Notes under the pieces: generated by a model
Seen by the model: only the letters and a program-made list of their open reading frames with translations
What the model was told of the DNA's origin: nothing
Databases searched by the model: none
Assembly (NCBI RefSeq): GCF_002976435.1
Contig: NZ_PUGF01000004.1
Location: forward strand, 62,001 to 126,000
Length of the DNA: 64,000 nt
Origin: Solimicrobium silvestre
GTDB lineage: Bacteria; Pseudomonadota; Gammaproteobacteria; Burkholderiales; Burkholderiaceae_D
Reading direction: 5' to 3'
Part shown: positions 1 through 10,317 of the stretch, piece by piece
Numbering within the stretch: position 1 is the stretch's first letter
How the letters are laid out: every line of letters starts with the position of its first letter
Translations under genes and position numbers: made by a program

Positions 1-97
1 CATTTGGACAATAATCATTTATTCTAGAAATTTGTAACTTATCGGCTAGAAATTGACTAAGCTCATCCCTACTTACCAGTTTCTTATGTAGATTCAT
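1..97 (-). CDS. Nif3-like dinuclear metal-centre protein, N-terminal fragment (runs off the window)
   Basis: The minus strand encodes an ATG at 97 followed by 32 open codons to the window edge. The peptide ends ISRINDYCPN, which matches the N-terminal signature of the Nif3/YbgI family (usually followed by GLQVEG). Nif3-like proteins bind two metal ions and form hexameric rings; their cellular role is not settled. A purine-rich AGAGG stretch lies about 12 bp upstream of the start. The gene diverges from the DegQ-type protease at 127, and I recall Nif3-degQ adjacency in Burkholderiales. Only about an eighth of the expected length is visible. Confidence 0.75.
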   Translation of the reverse strand, partial: MNLHKKLVSRDELSQFLADKLQISRINDYCPN

Positions 98-126
98 CTT
101 TATTTACCTCTCAAAATTAAAATTCT

Positions 127-1323
127 ATGCGACGACTCTGGCTCTTATTCGCTCAAGTAGCAACAATCTGTTTGGCGTTATTATTGATTGTAAGCACCTT
201 AAAACCCGAGTGGGTCAATAAATTTTCCAGTTTTGGAAAAAGTGCGCACTTAACTTCCTCCACCATTCCCATGCTGGAAGCGCCTATTAATACAGTAGCG
301 CCCGGCAGTTATCGCGACGCCGCCAAGCGCGCCATGCCTTCGGTGGTGAATATTTTCACCACAAAAGAAGTGAAGCGCGCTAAAAACCCACTCTACAACG
401 ATCCGTTATTCAGACGATTTTTCGGCCAAAATCCGAATCCCCCGCCTGAAAAACAATCAAGCCTGGGATCAGGCGTCATCGTCAGCGCCAACGGCTACGT
501 GATCACCAACAACCACGTGGTGAATTCCGCCGATGAAATCGATGTGGTACTCACCGATGGCCGCAAAGCGATAGCCAAAGTAGTAGGCACCGATCCCGAA
601 ACGGATTTGGCGCTGATTAAAATCGACTTGCCTGACTTGCCCGCTATCACCTTAGGCCACATCGAAAAAGCCAGCGTGGGCGATGTGGTATTAGCCATTG
701 GTAATCCGTTCGGTGTTGGGCAAACAATTACAATGGGAATTATTTCTGCGCTGGCCCGGAATCATCTCGATATCAATACCTTTGAAAATTTCATTCAAAC
801 TGACGCAGCCATTAATCCAGGCAATTCCGGCGGTGCCCTAATTGATACCAACGGTAATTTAATCGGCATTAACAGCGCCATTTTTTCACAAAATGGCGGT
901 TCGTTGGGCATCGGTTTTGCCATTCCGGTCAGCACAGTTAAATCCGTTATGGATGGCATTATGGCCAACGGCCATGTAATACGCGGCTGGATTGGGGTTG
1001 AACCGCAAGACGTTACGCCGGAATTAGCTGAGAATTTTGGCGTAAAAGAAAATGCAGGAACATTAATTGCCGGCGTAATTCGTAGCGGCCCAGCGGATCG
1101 TGCCGGTGTTAAACCGGGCGATATTTTAGTCAAAGTGAATGACACACAGGTTACCGATCGGGTTGCCATGATGAATTTGATTGCACAATTACCGCCCGAT
1201 CAAAAAGCCAAACTAACTTTTTTGCGCAAGGGAAAAACCCTGACTCTGGATGTGTTAATCGGCACTCGTCAGCCACAACCAGTGTCAACCACGAATGACG
1301 ATGACGAAGATGGCGCCAAGTAA
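127..1323 (+). CDS. DegS/DegQ-type periplasmic serine endoprotease (HtrA family)
   Basis: The 398-aa protein has one N-terminal membrane anchor (about residues 5-25), a trypsin-like domain and a single PDZ domain (about 287-378). The catalytic triad is intact: H130 in NNHVV, D160 in DPETD, and S234 in NPGNSGGAL. HtrA proteases cut misfolded envelope proteins. A membrane anchor with only one PDZ domain is the DegS-like layout, whereas DegP and DegQ have two PDZ domains. The tail after the PDZ is acidic (DDDDED). The gene diverges from a Nif3-like gene, and a DUF2461 gene follows 55 bp downstream. I left the symbol empty because degS and degQ cannot be separated safely. Confidence 0.93.
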   Translation: MRRLWLLFAQVATICLALLLIVSTLKPEWVNKFSSFGKSAHLTSSTIPMLEAPINTVAPGSYRDAAKRAMPSVVNIFTTKEVKRAKNPLYNDPLFRRFFGQNPNPPPEKQSSLGSGVIVSANGYVITNNHVVNSADEIDVVLTDGRKAIAKVVGTDPETDLALIKIDLPDLPAITLGHIEKASVGDVVLAIGNPFGVGQTITMGIISALARNHLDINTFENFIQTDAAINPGNSGGALIDTNGNLIGINSAIFSQNGGSLGIGFAIPVSTVKSVMDGIMANGHVIRGWIGVEPQDVTPELAENFGVKENAGTLIAGVIRSGPADRAGVKPGDILVKVNDTQVTDRVAMMNLIAQLPPDQKAKLTFLRKGKTLTLDVLIGTRQPQPVSTTNDDDEDGAK

Positions 1324-1378
1324 TCCATCAGTAAGCCATTAATCAAATACCCAAAGCTAACAACTCACACGACCAACC

Positions 1379-2065
1379 ATGCATATTCAAGACCTGACCC
1401 GTTATTTAGCCGAACTTTCCGACAACAATAACCGGGCATGGTTTGTCATGAATAAGCCGCGTTATGATATTTTGCGCGAAGAATTTTTAGCCTTGGTGAG
1501 TGATCTGATTGTTCAAATCAGCAAATTTGACCCCTTAATCCTGGGCTGCAATCCTAAAAAAGCGCTGTTCCGAATTAATCGCGATGTGCGCTTTGCCAAC
1601 GATAAGAGTCCGTACAAAACCACTTTTTCTGCGGCGATTGCGGCTGGCGACATTAAAAAGCCCAGCCAAGGAGGCGGCCCGGTTTATTACTTTCACCTGA
1701 GCGCCAATGGCGATCTGCGTTATGCAGTCGGCGAATATACGCCGCCAGCGGATAGGCTGAAACAAATTCGTAACCACATTGCTGAAAACGGTGCGAGTTT
1801 GGCGAAGATATTAAAGGCTAAAAAATTGCAGGCAGCTTTTGGTGGGTTGCAAGAAAAAGATAAATTACTGCGGGCTCCGAAAGGCTTTGAGCCCGATCAC
1901 CCGCAGATTGAATTAATCAAACTCAAGCATTTTATGGTGTGGAATGTGCTGGCGCTTAGCGAGCTAACTATCGGGCAGCAAACTGAGGAATTAACCAAAA
2001 TTTTGGTTGGTGCTTACAAGGATGCTTATCCACTGGTTTGCTGGTTGCGTGAGGCGGGTCTGTAG
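1379..2065 (+). CDS. DUF2461 / TIGR02453 family protein
   Basis: This 228-aa protein matches the DUF2461 (TIGR02453) family. It has an early NNRAWF motif, then RINRDVRFANDKSPYKT near residues 60-80, and a YYFHLS strand, which are the recognisable family blocks. Family function is unknown. Length is normal for the family. The TAG stop forms the first bases of a hairpin repeat that fills the gap to the convergent tatC gene. It may be cotranscribed with the protease gene 55 bp upstream. Confidence 0.85.
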   Translation: MHIQDLTRYLAELSDNNNRAWFVMNKPRYDILREEFLALVSDLIVQISKFDPLILGCNPKKALFRINRDVRFANDKSPYKTTFSAAIAAGDIKKPSQGGGPVYYFHLSANGDLRYAVGEYTPPADRLKQIRNHIAENGASLAKILKAKKLQAAFGGLQEKDKLLRAPKGFEPDHPQIELIKLKHFMVWNVLALSELTIGQQTEELTKILVGAYKDAYPLVCWLREAGL

Positions 2066-2178
2066 GGTGGGCACGGCTTCATCGTGCCCACGCGTAACCG
2101 CTAATAAACAATGGATTTTTAATTGAAATTATTATTAATCGAAGGTAACGCGTGGGCACAAGAACGTGCCCACCCTAC
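2063..2178. repeat. REP-like inverted-repeat pair (BIME-like)
   Basis: Two copies of a GC-rich hairpin unit face each other: TAGGGTGGGCACGG...CGTGCCCACGCG at 2063-2099, and the reversed version GGTAACGCGTGGGCAC...GTGCCCACCCTA at 2144-2178. Each unit can fold by itself, and the pair can form one long stem. The element fills the gap between two convergent genes and could end transcription from both sides. Related hairpins lie at 14458 and 50710, and a RAYT gene that could mobilise such repeats lies at 24878. Confidence 0.75.
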
Positions 2179-2937
2179 TTAGCTATTATTTTCCACCGGT
2201 GCGGCCGTGGCTTTCTTAAACCAAGGAGCCACCAACAAGCCAATTTCATACAGCAAGCACATCGGCACTGCCAGCAACAACTGGCTAGTTACATCGGGCG
2301 GCGTGACGATCGCTGCGACCACGAAAGCACCAACTATCACGTACGGACGGATGGCTTTTAATTTTTCTACTGTCACAAAGCCCATGCGCACCAGCACAAT
2401 TACAATAATCGGCACTTCAAAGGTCACACCAAAGGCCAGGAACATGGTCAGCACAAAGTCGAGATAGCTTTCAATATCCGGCGCGACCGAAATCGACTTG
2501 GGCGCGAATTGATTAACGAAAGAAAACACCACGCGAAACACAAAGAAATAGCAAAACGCGACACCGGCAATGAACAAGGCAGATGAAGCTATTACCAACG
2601 GTGCCACCAATTTTTTTTCATGCGCGTACAAACCCGGCGCAACAAATGCCCAAATCTGGTACAGCACCCACGGCAGGGAAATCAGCAACGCCAGCACCAG
2701 GGTAATTTTGACTGGAATTAAAAATGGCGTAATCACGCCAGTGGCAATCATGTGCGCGCCAGCCGGCAAAGCATGCATCATCGGAGCGGCCAACAAATCA
2801 AAAATTTGCGCGGCAAACGGCATTAAGCCTAAAAATACAATAATCACGACAACAGAAATACGCACCAAACGGTCACGTAATTCAATCAGGTGGGAAATAA
2901 AACTATTGATATTCGCGTTGGAAGATTGTTCAGACAT
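2179..2937 (-). CDS. tatC: Sec-independent protein translocase TatC
   Basis: TatC is the polytopic core of the twin-arginine translocase, which binds the signal peptides of folded substrates. The 252-aa protein begins with the family pattern FISHLIELRDRLVR and has about six hydrophobic segments, including the conserved FVFRVVFSF and FGVTFEVPI regions (about residues 130-180). tatB lies 8 bp upstream and tatA further upstream, giving a tatABC order with all three on the minus strand. The tat genes close the long his cluster. Confidence 0.97.
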   Translation of the reverse strand: MSEQSSNANINSFISHLIELRDRLVRISVVVIIVFLGLMPFAAQIFDLLAAPMMHALPAGAHMIATGVITPFLIPVKITLVLALLISLPWVLYQIWAFVAPGLYAHEKKLVAPLVIASSALFIAGVAFCYFFVFRVVFSFVNQFAPKSISVAPDIESYLDFVLTMFLAFGVTFEVPIIVIVLVRMGFVTVEKLKAIRPYVIVGAFVVAAIVTPPDVTSQLLLAVPMCLLYEIGLLVAPWFKKATAAPVENNS

Positions 2938-2945
2938 AAGGCACT

Positions 2946-3446
2946 TTACGAGTAAAACGACTGGGTCGATTTAGATCCCGGTCGATATTTTGCAACCCGC
3001 GCTGAAGCAGACAGGATGCGCGTTTTACTGCCTTGTTGCTGTTTGTACCAAGCCGGAAGAGCCGAGTTACGCAGGAGTTTTTTGCGACGGAATTCACGCG
3101 CTTTGCGTGCGATGTTGGCTTCTTCAGGAATAGCTTGCAGGCTTTGTTTTGCGCTGACTTGATCGCCGTCCCAAATCGAATTAACACCGTGCTCAACATC
3201 GGTCATTTCTTTGGCAACACTGGATTTGAATTCCGAGGCGGCCGTCTCAACATCTGCCTGCATCTTGCGTAATTCGTCTAGCTCAATCTCGCGGCTGACT
3301 TCGGCTTTAACGTCATTCAGATAGCGCTGCGCACGACCCAATAAAGAGCCGGCCATGCGGGCAACTTTAGGAAGTTTTTCCGGGCCGATCACGACCAACG
3401 CGACAGCACCGATCAGCGCCAGTTTAGCTAAACCCAGATCAATCAT
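2946..3446 (-). CDS. tatB: Sec-independent protein translocase TatB
   Basis: TatB pairs with TatC to receive twin-arginine signal peptides. The 166-aa protein starts MIDLGLAKLALIGAVALVVI, a single membrane helix, followed by the GPEKLP turn and an amphipathic helix of KVARMAGSLLGRAQRY type. A charged coiled region (about 45-110) and a basic, low-complexity tail follow. This is slightly long but within the range for betaproteobacteria. It sits between tatA (39 bp upstream) and tatC (8 bp downstream). Confidence 0.95.
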   Translation of the reverse strand: MIDLGLAKLALIGAVALVVIGPEKLPKVARMAGSLLGRAQRYLNDVKAEVSREIELDELRKMQADVETAASEFKSSVAKEMTDVEHGVNSIWDGDQVSAKQSLQAIPEEANIARKAREFRRKKLLRNSALPAWYKQQQGSKTRILSASARVAKYRPGSKSTQSFYS

Positions 3447-3485
3447 GGCGACTATCCTTGCTCAGCGCAGTCACTAACCGCTTCA

Positions 3486-3701
3486 CTATTTCTTCTCTTT
3501 TGCGTCAACGTCAACGGTAGAACTATCCGCTACTTGAGCTGGTGGCACGGCTTTTTTTTCTTCATCGGTCTTCATGCCATCTTTAAAGCCTTTAACTGCT
3601 TTACCGAGATCTTCACCAATATTGCCCAGTTTTTTAGTGCCAAATACCAGCATGACAATCACCAAGACGATTAACCAATGCCATATGCTAAATGAACCCA
3701 T
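3486..3701 (-). CDS. tatA: Sec-independent protein translocase TatA
   Basis: TatA forms the protein-conducting part of the twin-arginine translocase. It is 71 aa from the ATG at 3701, which has GGAG five bases upstream; a GTG one codon earlier is the alternative. One N-terminal membrane helix ([17 protein letters not shown]) leads into the conserved FGTKKL hinge and an amphipathic helix ([12 protein letters not shown]), with an acidic and lysine-rich tail. It lies first in tatABC and directly follows the HIT gene. Confidence 0.95.
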   Translation of the reverse strand: MGSFSIWHWLIVLVIVMLVFGTKKLGNIGEDLGKAVKGFKDGMKTDEEKKAVPPAQVADSSTVDVDAKEKK

Positions 3702-3741
3702 CACAACTCCCTTGTTTGTTCCTGCATTAAATCAGAACCTG

Positions 3742-4122
3742 TTAAATCTGAATATTCTTCCCGTGCCACGGACGAGGCCCGCCGATGACATGCACATGTA
3801 AATGATACACTTCCTGCCCACCGTCCGGCCCCGAATTAATCAAGGTTTTGTAGCCGCCAATGCGGTTTCCTGCATCATCCAGTTGCACATGGCAACCTTG
3901 CTGCTCTGCCAATTTAGGCACTAAGGCAAGCATTCTACCAAGCAACTCGGTATCGCTGCTAGTACAGTCGGATAAAGTAGCAACATGATGCTTAGGAATG
4001 ATCAATAAATGGATCGGTGCCGCTGGGAAAATATCGTTAAACGCCAGGAATTCGGCATCTTCATAGACTTTTTGGGCAGGAACTGTGCCAGCCGCGATTT
4101 TACAAAACAGGCAATTTTCCAT
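3742..4122 (-). CDS. HIT-family nucleotide hydrolase (HinT-like)
   Basis: This 126-aa protein carries the histidine-triad signature HLHVHV at residues 107-112 and the N-terminal CLFCKIAAG block with a Cys pair. Such proteins hydrolyse purine nucleoside phosphoramidates and related nucleotides. It sits 12 bp after hisE and before tatA, the usual betaproteobacterial arrangement, and is probably cotranscribed with the his genes. A role in histidine synthesis is not implied by the sequence. Confidence 0.92.
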   Translation of the reverse strand: MENCLFCKIAAGTVPAQKVYEDAEFLAFNDIFPAAPIHLLIIPKHHVATLSDCTSSDTELLGRMLALVPKLAEQQGCHVQLDDAGNRIGGYKTLINSGPDGGQEVYHLHVHVIGGPRPWHGKNIQI

Positions 4123-4134
4123 ACGTATTCTCTC

Positions 4135-4515
4135 TTATCCTTGTTGATGTTTGGAATGTTCCAGCTCGTCACGTAATACATCTTTACGCGCCGCTTTTTC
4201 TTCAATGCCAGAAATTCCTTCTCGGCGCGCCAATTCATCCAGCACCGCCTGCGGGGAAATATCAAACTGCGCCAGCATGATTAAAGAATGAAACCACAGG
4301 TCGGCGCATTCATACACCAAGCCGCTACGTTCACCGGACACGCGTGCATCTTTGGCCGCCATCACCGTTTCAGTTGCTTCTTCACCGATTTTTTTGAGAA
4401 TCGCATCATCGCCTTTAGCAAACAGGCGCGACACATAAGACTTTTCCGGATCGCCTCCATTTGCCAACTTGCGCGACTCAATCACATCCGCTAATCGTTG
4501 CAGGGTGTTGCTCAT
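4135..4515 (-). CDS. hisE: Phosphoribosyl-ATP pyrophosphatase
   Basis: HisE converts phosphoribosyl-ATP to phosphoribosyl-AMP in the second step of histidine synthesis. The call is 126 aa from the ATG at 4515 ([16 protein letters not shown]), because AAGGA sits about 9 bp upstream; a longer reading to 4554 has no comparable site. The metal-binding helices [12 protein letters not shown] and [13 protein letters not shown] are present. It is a separate gene, not fused to hisI, which ends 50 bp upstream. Confidence 0.95.
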   Translation of the reverse strand: MSNTLQRLADVIESRKLANGGDPEKSYVSRLFAKGDDAILKKIGEEATETVMAAKDARVSGERSGLVYECADLWFHSLIMLAQFDISPQAVLDELARREGISGIEEKAARKDVLRDELEHSKHQQG

Positions 4516-4565
4516 ACTATTTTCCTTGGTACTTGTTACCTGCTTATGACCCACTTACCCACTGA

Positions 4566-4982
4566 TTATTTACCCACCGCTTCAGGATCCGTTAGCACCG
4601 GCTCAACCGCTTGCCATTCTGCTTCAGCCACATTGAGCTGTTGAAAAAAGCAGGAATGTCGGCCGGTGTGACATGCGATGTCGTCAACCTGCTCAACTTT
4701 AAGCAAGACCACATCCGAGTCACAATCAAGCCGGATATCCAGCACTTTTTGAATATGCCCGGACTGTTCGCCTTTGTGCCACAATTTTTTACGGGAACGA
4801 CTCCAGTAAACGGCTTCGCCCAATTCCACGGTTTTTTCCAAGGCATCACGATTCATCCATGCAAACATCAGCACATCATTAGTGCCGGTCTGTTGGGCAA
4901 TCACGGGAACCAGGCCGTGTTCATCCCACTGCACCTTATTCAACCATTTACTTGAGCTTTTAGCGCTGTGCTTAGTGATCAT
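4566..4982 (-). CDS. hisI: Phosphoribosyl-AMP cyclohydrolase
   Basis: HisI opens the adenine ring of phosphoribosyl-AMP, the third step of histidine synthesis. The 138-aa protein has the family core [26 protein letters not shown] and the metal-site motifs DCDSD and CHTGRHSCF, whose Asp and Cys residues bind magnesium and zinc. It overlaps hisF by 4 bp, indicating translational coupling. Confidence 0.96.
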   Translation of the reverse strand: MITKHSAKSSSKWLNKVQWDEHGLVPVIAQQTGTNDVLMFAWMNRDALEKTVELGEAVYWSRSRKKLWHKGEQSGHIQKVLDIRLDCDSDVVLLKVEQVDDIACHTGRHSCFFQQLNVAEAEWQAVEPVLTDPEAVGK

Positions 4983-5743
4983 GACAACCTCATTGGAATT
5001 CCGCGTGCGGCCATATATTCTTTCGCTTCTTTAACTGTATGTTGTCCATAATGGAAAATACTGGCTGCCAACACCGCATCGGCATGACCTAGTTGAATTC
5101 CATCCGCCAAATCCTGCAAACTCCCTACTCCACCAGAAGCAATCACCGGAATATTAATCGCGTCTGAAACTGCCCGCGTTAATGCCAGATCAAATCCCGA
5201 TTTAGTGCCATCTTTATTCATGCTGGTCAGCAGAATCTCACCAGCACCGAGCTGCTCTAACTTGCGCGCCCATTCCACCACATCCAAACCGGTTGCATTC
5301 CGGCCACCGTGCGTATATACCTGCCAGTAACCCGGCGCGGTTTGTTTCGCATCGATCGCCACAACGATGCATTGCGAGCCGTACTTTTGCGCTGCATCAG
5401 CCACCAATTGCGGATTCGTCACAGCCGAAGTATTCATGCTGACTTTGTCGGCACCGGCATTCAGCAAGCGTCGCACATCTTCAACTACCCGCACTCCGCC
5501 GCCCACCGTTAAGGGAATAAATACTTGCGAAGCGACGGCTTCGATAATCGGTAAAATCAAATCCCGATCATCAGAGCTGGCCGTAATATCTAAAAAAGTA
5601 ATTTCATCTGCACCTTGCGCATCATAGCGCCGAGCGATTTCTACCGGATCTCCCGCGTCGCGTAATTCAGTAAAATTAATGCCTTTAACAACGCGGCCGG
5701 CAGTGACATCCAAACAGGGAATAATGCGTTTCGCTAAAGTCAT
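4979..5743 (-). CDS. hisF: Imidazole glycerol phosphate synthase, cyclase subunit
   Basis: HisF uses ammonia from HisH to form imidazole glycerol phosphate and AICAR. The start chosen is the ATG at 5743 ([13 protein letters not shown]), which overlaps hisA by 4 bp; the longer upstream reading lies inside hisA and lacks family residues. The 254-aa TIM barrel keeps both catalytic aspartates, D12 in CLDV and D131 in VAIDAK, and the phosphate-binding GGGVR and ASGGVGS loops. Confidence 0.97.
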   Translation of the reverse strand: MTLAKRIIPCLDVTAGRVVKGINFTELRDAGDPVEIARRYDAQGADEITFLDITASSDDRDLILPIIEAVASQVFIPLTVGGGVRVVEDVRRLLNAGADKVSMNTSAVTNPQLVADAAQKYGSQCIVVAIDAKQTAPGYWQVYTHGGRNATGLDVVEWARKLEQLGAGEILLTSMNKDGTKSGFDLALTRAVSDAINIPVIASGGVGSLQDLADGIQLGHADAVLAASIFHYGQHTVKEAKEYMAARGIPMRLS

Positions 5744-6510
5744 TCCGTCTCGCTCAGTTGATCTGCGCGTTCTTGTGCGGTCAGTAAATCCAGCGTTCCT
5801 TCGTAAATCGAGCGGCCACAAATTACTGCTTCAATACCTTCATCCTGCACCGCGCACAACGCTTCCACGTCAGCCAATACATGCACTCCGCCGGAAGCAA
5901 TAATCGGAATGCTGACCGCTTGCGCCAATTTAACGGTGGCTTCAATATTCACGCCGCCCATCATGCCGTCGCGGCCAATGTCGGTATAGACAATTGACTC
6001 AACGCCATAACCTTCAAATTTTTTCGCCAGATCAATCACTTCATGCCCAGATAATTTACTCCAGCCGTCGGTCGCAACTTTGCCGTCTTTGGCATCTAGT
6101 CCAACAATAATCTGGCCAGGGAAAGCACTGCAGGCGTCATGCAGAAAGCCCGGGCTTTTTACTGCCGCGGTGCCAATAATGATGTAACTTAAACCGTTGT
6201 TTAAATAGCGGTCGATAGTATCCAGGTCACGAATGCCGCCACCCAGTTGAATCGGGATTTCATCCAGATCGTTTTCTTCGGCATACCATTGCACCATTTT
6301 AATAATGGATTTAACCGCTGCTTCGTTTTTTGGTTTGCCGGCAAACGCGCCATTCAAATCCACCAGATGCAAACGACGCGCACCTTGTTGCAACCAATGC
6401 AGCGCCATTTCGCCCGGATCTTCTGAGAACACGGTGGCTTGGTTCATATCACCTTGTTTCAGGCGAACACAATGACCGTCTTTCAGGTCGATAGCAGGGA
6501 TGAGCAACAT
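5740..6510 (-). CDS. hisA: ProFAR isomerase (HisA)
   Basis: HisA isomerises ProFAR to PRFAR, the fourth step of histidine synthesis. The 256-aa barrel starts [17 protein letters not shown] with catalytic D8, has LGGGIRD near residues 89-95, D139 in VGLDAKDG, and the general acid D177 in YTDIGRDGM. Length is usual. It overlaps hisF by 4 bp and lies 81 bp after hisH. Confidence 0.97.
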   Translation of the reverse strand: MLLIPAIDLKDGHCVRLKQGDMNQATVFSEDPGEMALHWLQQGARRLHLVDLNGAFAGKPKNEAAVKSIIKMVQWYAEENDLDEIPIQLGGGIRDLDTIDRYLNNGLSYIIIGTAAVKSPGFLHDACSAFPGQIIVGLDAKDGKVATDGWSKLSGHEVIDLAKKFEGYGVESIVYTDIGRDGMMGGVNIEATVKLAQAVSIPIIASGGVHVLADVEALCAVQDEGIEAVICGRSIYEGTLDLLTAQERADQLSETE

Positions 6511-6591
6511 GGTATTTATTAATTAGTTAAAAAAGGGGGAAACTGGTTTTAGTTACAACTTACTTAGTTATAGCGTACTTCATGACTTCTT

Positions 6592-7236
6592 TTAAGGCTT
6601 CCAATTGGCGAAATTCTGATACAACTGCAAACCTGCTGCGGCACTTTTTTCAGGATGAAACTGCGTAGCAAAAATATTATCACGCGCAACCGCACTTGCA
6701 AATGGTTGTCCGTAATCAGTCCAGCCGACCGTATGTTCCAAGTTGGCTGGATTAGCATAATAGCTATGCACAAAATAAAAATAGCTCTGATCAGCTACGC
6801 CAGCCCACAACGGATGCGGCACCGTGCCAGCCTGACGCACTTGATTCCAGCCCATTTGAGGTACTTTGAAACGCGACCCATCTTCTTGCAATTGTCCCGC
6901 CAGATCAAACCGTTCAACTTTACCCGGCAACAAACCCAAACCAATGGTTGCACCTTCCGCGCTCCAGTCAAACAACATTTGCTCACCCACGCACACGCCA
7001 AACAAGGGCTTGTTACGGGCCGCATCCATCAAGACTTCATGCAGACCGGAATCACGCAGACAAGACATACAGTCTGGCATTGCCCCCTGACCAGGTAAAA
7101 CTAAACGGTCGGCTTGTTTAATAGCAGCAATTTCACCAGAAATGACCACATCAGCTTCCGGTGCGGCAGCGCGTAAAGCTTGTGCTACCGAGCGTAAATT
7201 ACCCATACCATAGTCAACTACGACGATACGATTCAT
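6592..7236 (-). CDS. hisH: Imidazole glycerol phosphate synthase, glutaminase subunit
   Basis: HisH is a class I glutamine amidotransferase that supplies ammonia to HisF. In the 214-aa protein the nucleophile is C82 in FGVCVGEQ, and H194 and E196 in QFHPEKS complete the triad. The N-terminus [13 protein letters not shown] is typical. hisB ends one base before this gene, so the two are probably coupled. An 81-bp gap separates it from hisA. Confidence 0.97.
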   Translation of the reverse strand: MNRIVVVDYGMGNLRSVAQALRAAAPEADVVISGEIAAIKQADRLVLPGQGAMPDCMSCLRDSGLHEVLMDAARNKPLFGVCVGEQMLFDWSAEGATIGLGLLPGKVERFDLAGQLQEDGSRFKVPQMGWNQVRQAGTVPHPLWAGVADQSYFYFVHSYYANPANLEHTVGWTDYGQPFASAVARDNIFATQFHPEKSAAAGLQLYQNFANWKP

Positions 7237-7237
7237 C

Positions 7238-7852
7238 TTACAAACATCCTTTAGTCGATGGGACTATACCGGCTGAACGTGGATCTAATTCCACCGCCAT
7301 GCGCAACGCACGGCCAAAAGCTTTGAAGACGGTTTCACATTGATGATGGGCGTTTTCGCCGCGTAGATTATCGATGTGCAAACTAACCAGTGCATGATTA
7401 ACAAAACCCTGGAAAAATTCATGGGTTAAATCGACATCAAAGCCGCCGATCATGGCGCGCTTCCAAGGCACATGAAATTCTAAACCGGGGCGACCAGAAC
7501 AATCCAGCACGACGCGCGACAAGGCCTCATCAAGCGGCACATAAGCATGGCCGTAACGGCGAATTCCGGCTTTATCTTTCAACGCCAATGCAAACGCTTG
7601 ACCCAGAGTAATGCCGACATCTTCCACCGTATGATGCGCATCAATATGCAGGTCGCCTTTAGCTTCAATGTCCAGATCAAACAGACCGTGACGGGCAATT
7701 TGATCAAGCATGTGATCTAAAAAAGGAACGCCGGTATTGAGTTTTTGCTGGCCGGTGCCGTCCAGATTAATGGCAACACGAATTTGCGTTTCGTTAGTGT
7801 TGCGCGTGACTTCAGCGCGGCGTTGTTGGGATTGGGGTTGCTGAGCTTGCAT
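7238..7852 (-). CDS. hisB: Imidazoleglycerol-phosphate dehydratase
   Basis: HisB dehydrates imidazole glycerol phosphate. The 204-aa protein is the single-domain form, without the histidinol-phosphatase domain found fused in enterobacteria, so that phosphatase must be encoded elsewhere. The manganese-binding motifs [23 protein letters not shown] and ENAHHQCE are intact. The first ten residues are Gln-rich and probably disordered. It lies between hisC and hisH. Confidence 0.97.
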   Translation of the reverse strand: MQAQQPQSQQRRAEVTRNTNETQIRVAINLDGTGQQKLNTGVPFLDHMLDQIARHGLFDLDIEAKGDLHIDAHHTVEDVGITLGQAFALALKDKAGIRRYGHAYVPLDEALSRVVLDCSGRPGLEFHVPWKRAMIGGFDVDLTHEFFQGFVNHALVSLHIDNLRGENAHHQCETVFKAFGRALRMAVELDPRSAGIVPSTKGCL

Positions 7853-7897
7853 AGGTGAAGATTAATCCGTTACATGTAGGTGGGTAAGGAAAGGGTG

Positions 7898-8971
7898 CTA
7901 TTTTAATGTGGCGATTAATGCATCCATAAACAGCTGATTTTCTGCTGGAGTGCTTACTGTGACACGCAAACAATCTACTAGTAGCTGATGCATTTTACCG
8001 ACATTTTTGACTAAAATTTTATGCTCAAGCAGTTTATTAAATATTTGCTCGGAATTTGAGACCCGAATCAATACAAAATTTGCTTGCGATGGAAACACAT
8101 GTATTTGATGCAATTTTTGCAACGTTGAAATCAAAACACTACGTTGTTTGCAAATTTGCTCTGCCTGTTCATTAAAGAGTGACATATGATCCAGCAAAAA
8201 CTCCAGCGCAGCCACAGTCAACACATTCACGTTATACGGTGGACGGACTTTTTCAATTTCGGCCAATAAAGCGGGGGCTGCAGACATATAGCCCAAACGC
8301 AAACCGGCCAAACCTAATTTGGAAACGGTGCGCATCACAATCAAGTTCTCAAATTCAGGCAAGCGCGACATCATGCTGCCCGGTGCAAACGGCTGATAGG
8401 CTTCGTCAACTACCACTAAGCCAATCTCGGCCATGGCGTGAATTATCTGAATGATCTGCGCGTCATCAAACCAGGTTCCGGTTGGATTATTTGGATTAGC
8501 CAAATACAGGAGTGCAGGACGATGCTGTTTAATTGCCACCAGCATGGCTGGTAAATCGAGGGTTAAATCCGCCTGCAAAGGCACGCCAACAAATTCCACC
8601 CCGGCCAATTGCGCGGAAATAGCGTACATCACAAAGGTCGGTACTGGCGCTAACACTTTTGCACCCGGTTTGGCGCAAGCAACTGAGAGCATCGAAATTA
8701 ACTCGTCCGAGCCATTGCCTAAAATGACATCAAAGCCTGTAGGTACGCCGAATTGTTGGCAAATTTTTTGTTTTAAAACACGGTAGCTTGGTATTGGATA
8801 TCGATTCAACGCGACTTCGGAAAGGTGTGCGCCCAACTTGGCTTTGATCGCGTCAGGAAGCCCATACGGATTTTCCATTGCATCAAGTTTCACCATATTG
8901 GCAGCATCCGGCACATGGTAAGAAGATTGTGCAAGAATTTCAGGGCGGATGATATTTTTAATCAACGACAC
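7898..8971 (-). CDS. hisC: Histidinol-phosphate aminotransferase
   Basis: HisC is a PLP-dependent class I/II aminotransferase that makes histidinol phosphate. The 357-aa protein has NPNNPTG at 159-165, D189 in VVVDEAY, and the PLP lysine K218 in RTVSKLGLAGLRLGY. It is 21 bp downstream of hisD and upstream of hisB, so its place in the cluster supports the histidine role over other aminotransferase specificities. Confidence 0.96.
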   Translation of the reverse strand: MSLIKNIIRPEILAQSSYHVPDAANMVKLDAMENPYGLPDAIKAKLGAHLSEVALNRYPIPSYRVLKQKICQQFGVPTGFDVILGNGSDELISMLSVACAKPGAKVLAPVPTFVMYAISAQLAGVEFVGVPLQADLTLDLPAMLVAIKQHRPALLYLANPNNPTGTWFDDAQIIQIIHAMAEIGLVVVDEAYQPFAPGSMMSRLPEFENLIVMRTVSKLGLAGLRLGYMSAAPALLAEIEKVRPPYNVNVLTVAALEFLLDHMSLFNEQAEQICKQRSVLISTLQKLHQIHVFPSQANFVLIRVSNSEQIFNKLLEHKILVKNVGKMHQLLVDCLRVTVSTPAENQLFMDALIATLK

Positions 8972-8992
8972 GTCTACTCCCTTAAGAATACC

Positions 8993-10312
8993 TCATTGAA
9001 TACGTAATTCAGCCGAGCGCGCATGCGCCTGTAAGCCTTCGCCATATGCCAATTCGGCAGCAACTTTACCTAAGGTTTGTGCACCGGCTTCGCTCACACA
9101 AATCATGCTGCTACGTTTTTGAAAATCATACACACCTAAAGGTGAAGAAAAACGTGCGGTGCGGGAAGTTGGTAAAACATGGTTGGGGCCAGCACAATAA
9201 TCGCCCAAAGCTTCGGAAGAAAAACGGCCTAAAAACAAGGCTCCGGCATGACGGATTTTTGCTGCCCAATGTTCCGGCTGTTGAGTGGAGATTTCCACGT
9301 GTTCTGCCGCAATTGAATTAGCGATGCTGCATGCTTCATCCATATCACGCACCAAAATTAATGCGCCGCGATTGGTGAGTGAGGTGCGGATAATTTCCTG
9401 ACGCGGCATCGTCGCAATTAAATGGTTGATGCTGCGCTCAACTGCCGCTATATAGTCGGCATCCGGGCATAACAAAATTGACTGCGCCAACTCGTCGTGC
9501 TCCGCCTGTGAAAACAGATCCATCGCCACCCAGTCAGGATTTGTCGTTCCGTCGCACAGCACTAAAATTTCTGACGGGCCGGCAATCATGTCGATACCAA
9601 CCGTACCAAAGACGCGGCGCTTGGCTGATGCCACATAAGCATTACCCGGGCCGACAATTTTATCGACCGCAGGAATAGTTGCAGTGCCATAAGCCAAAGC
9701 GGCTACTGCCTGTGCGCCACCGATAGTAAATATTTTATCGACACCAGCAATGAATGCCGCTGCTAAGACTAGCGGATTTTTTACCCCGTCCGGAGTAGGC
9801 ACGACCATAATCACTTCGGCCACTCCTGCTACTTTGGCTGGAATAGCATTCATTAATACCGAAGATGGATAAGCCGCTTTACCGCCTGGCACATAAATTC
9901 CAACGCGATCTAACGGAGTGACTTTTTGCCCCAGCACCGTGCCATCCGGTTCGGTGTAACTGAAACCGGATGAACCGCATTCCTGCTTTTGAATTTGATG
10001 ATAAGCGCGCACCCGTTGTGCGGCAGTTTCTAACGCTATGCGGCGTTCGGTAGGCAAACTATTGAGCGCCTGCTGCATTTCGTCTTTGCTGATTTCCAGC
10101 TCAGCCACTGAACTTGCTGTGAGACGATCAAAGCGCTGGGTTGCTGCTAACACGGCTGCATCGCCGTGCTGGCGTACATCGGTCAATATTTGCGCTACTG
10201 CATGTTCAATTGCATCATCCTGGCTAGTTTCAAAAGCCAATAAACTGGCAAGCCGCTGTTGAAAATCGGCGGTAGAGGAATCTAACTTGGTGATGGCAAT
10301 GGGAGCAGACAT
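8993..10312 (-). CDS. hisD: Histidinol dehydrogenase
   Basis: HisD performs the last two oxidations to L-histidine with NAD and zinc. The 439-aa protein has the family blocks [38 protein letters not shown] and [14 protein letters not shown]. It lies 5 bp after hisG and 21 bp before hisC, consistent with one transcript. Length is standard. Confidence 0.97.
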   Translation of the reverse strand: MSAPIAITKLDSSTADFQQRLASLLAFETSQDDAIEHAVAQILTDVRQHGDAAVLAATQRFDRLTASSVAELEISKDEMQQALNSLPTERRIALETAAQRVRAYHQIQKQECGSSGFSYTEPDGTVLGQKVTPLDRVGIYVPGGKAAYPSSVLMNAIPAKVAGVAEVIMVVPTPDGVKNPLVLAAAFIAGVDKIFTIGGAQAVAALAYGTATIPAVDKIVGPGNAYVASAKRRVFGTVGIDMIAGPSEILVLCDGTTNPDWVAMDLFSQAEHDELAQSILLCPDADYIAAVERSINHLIATMPRQEIIRTSLTNRGALILVRDMDEACSIANSIAAEHVEISTQQPEHWAAKIRHAGALFLGRFSSEALGDYCAGPNHVLPTSRTARFSSPLGVYDFQKRSSMICVSEAGAQTLGKVAAELAYGEGLQAHARSAELRIQ

Positions 10313-10317
10313 AAGTA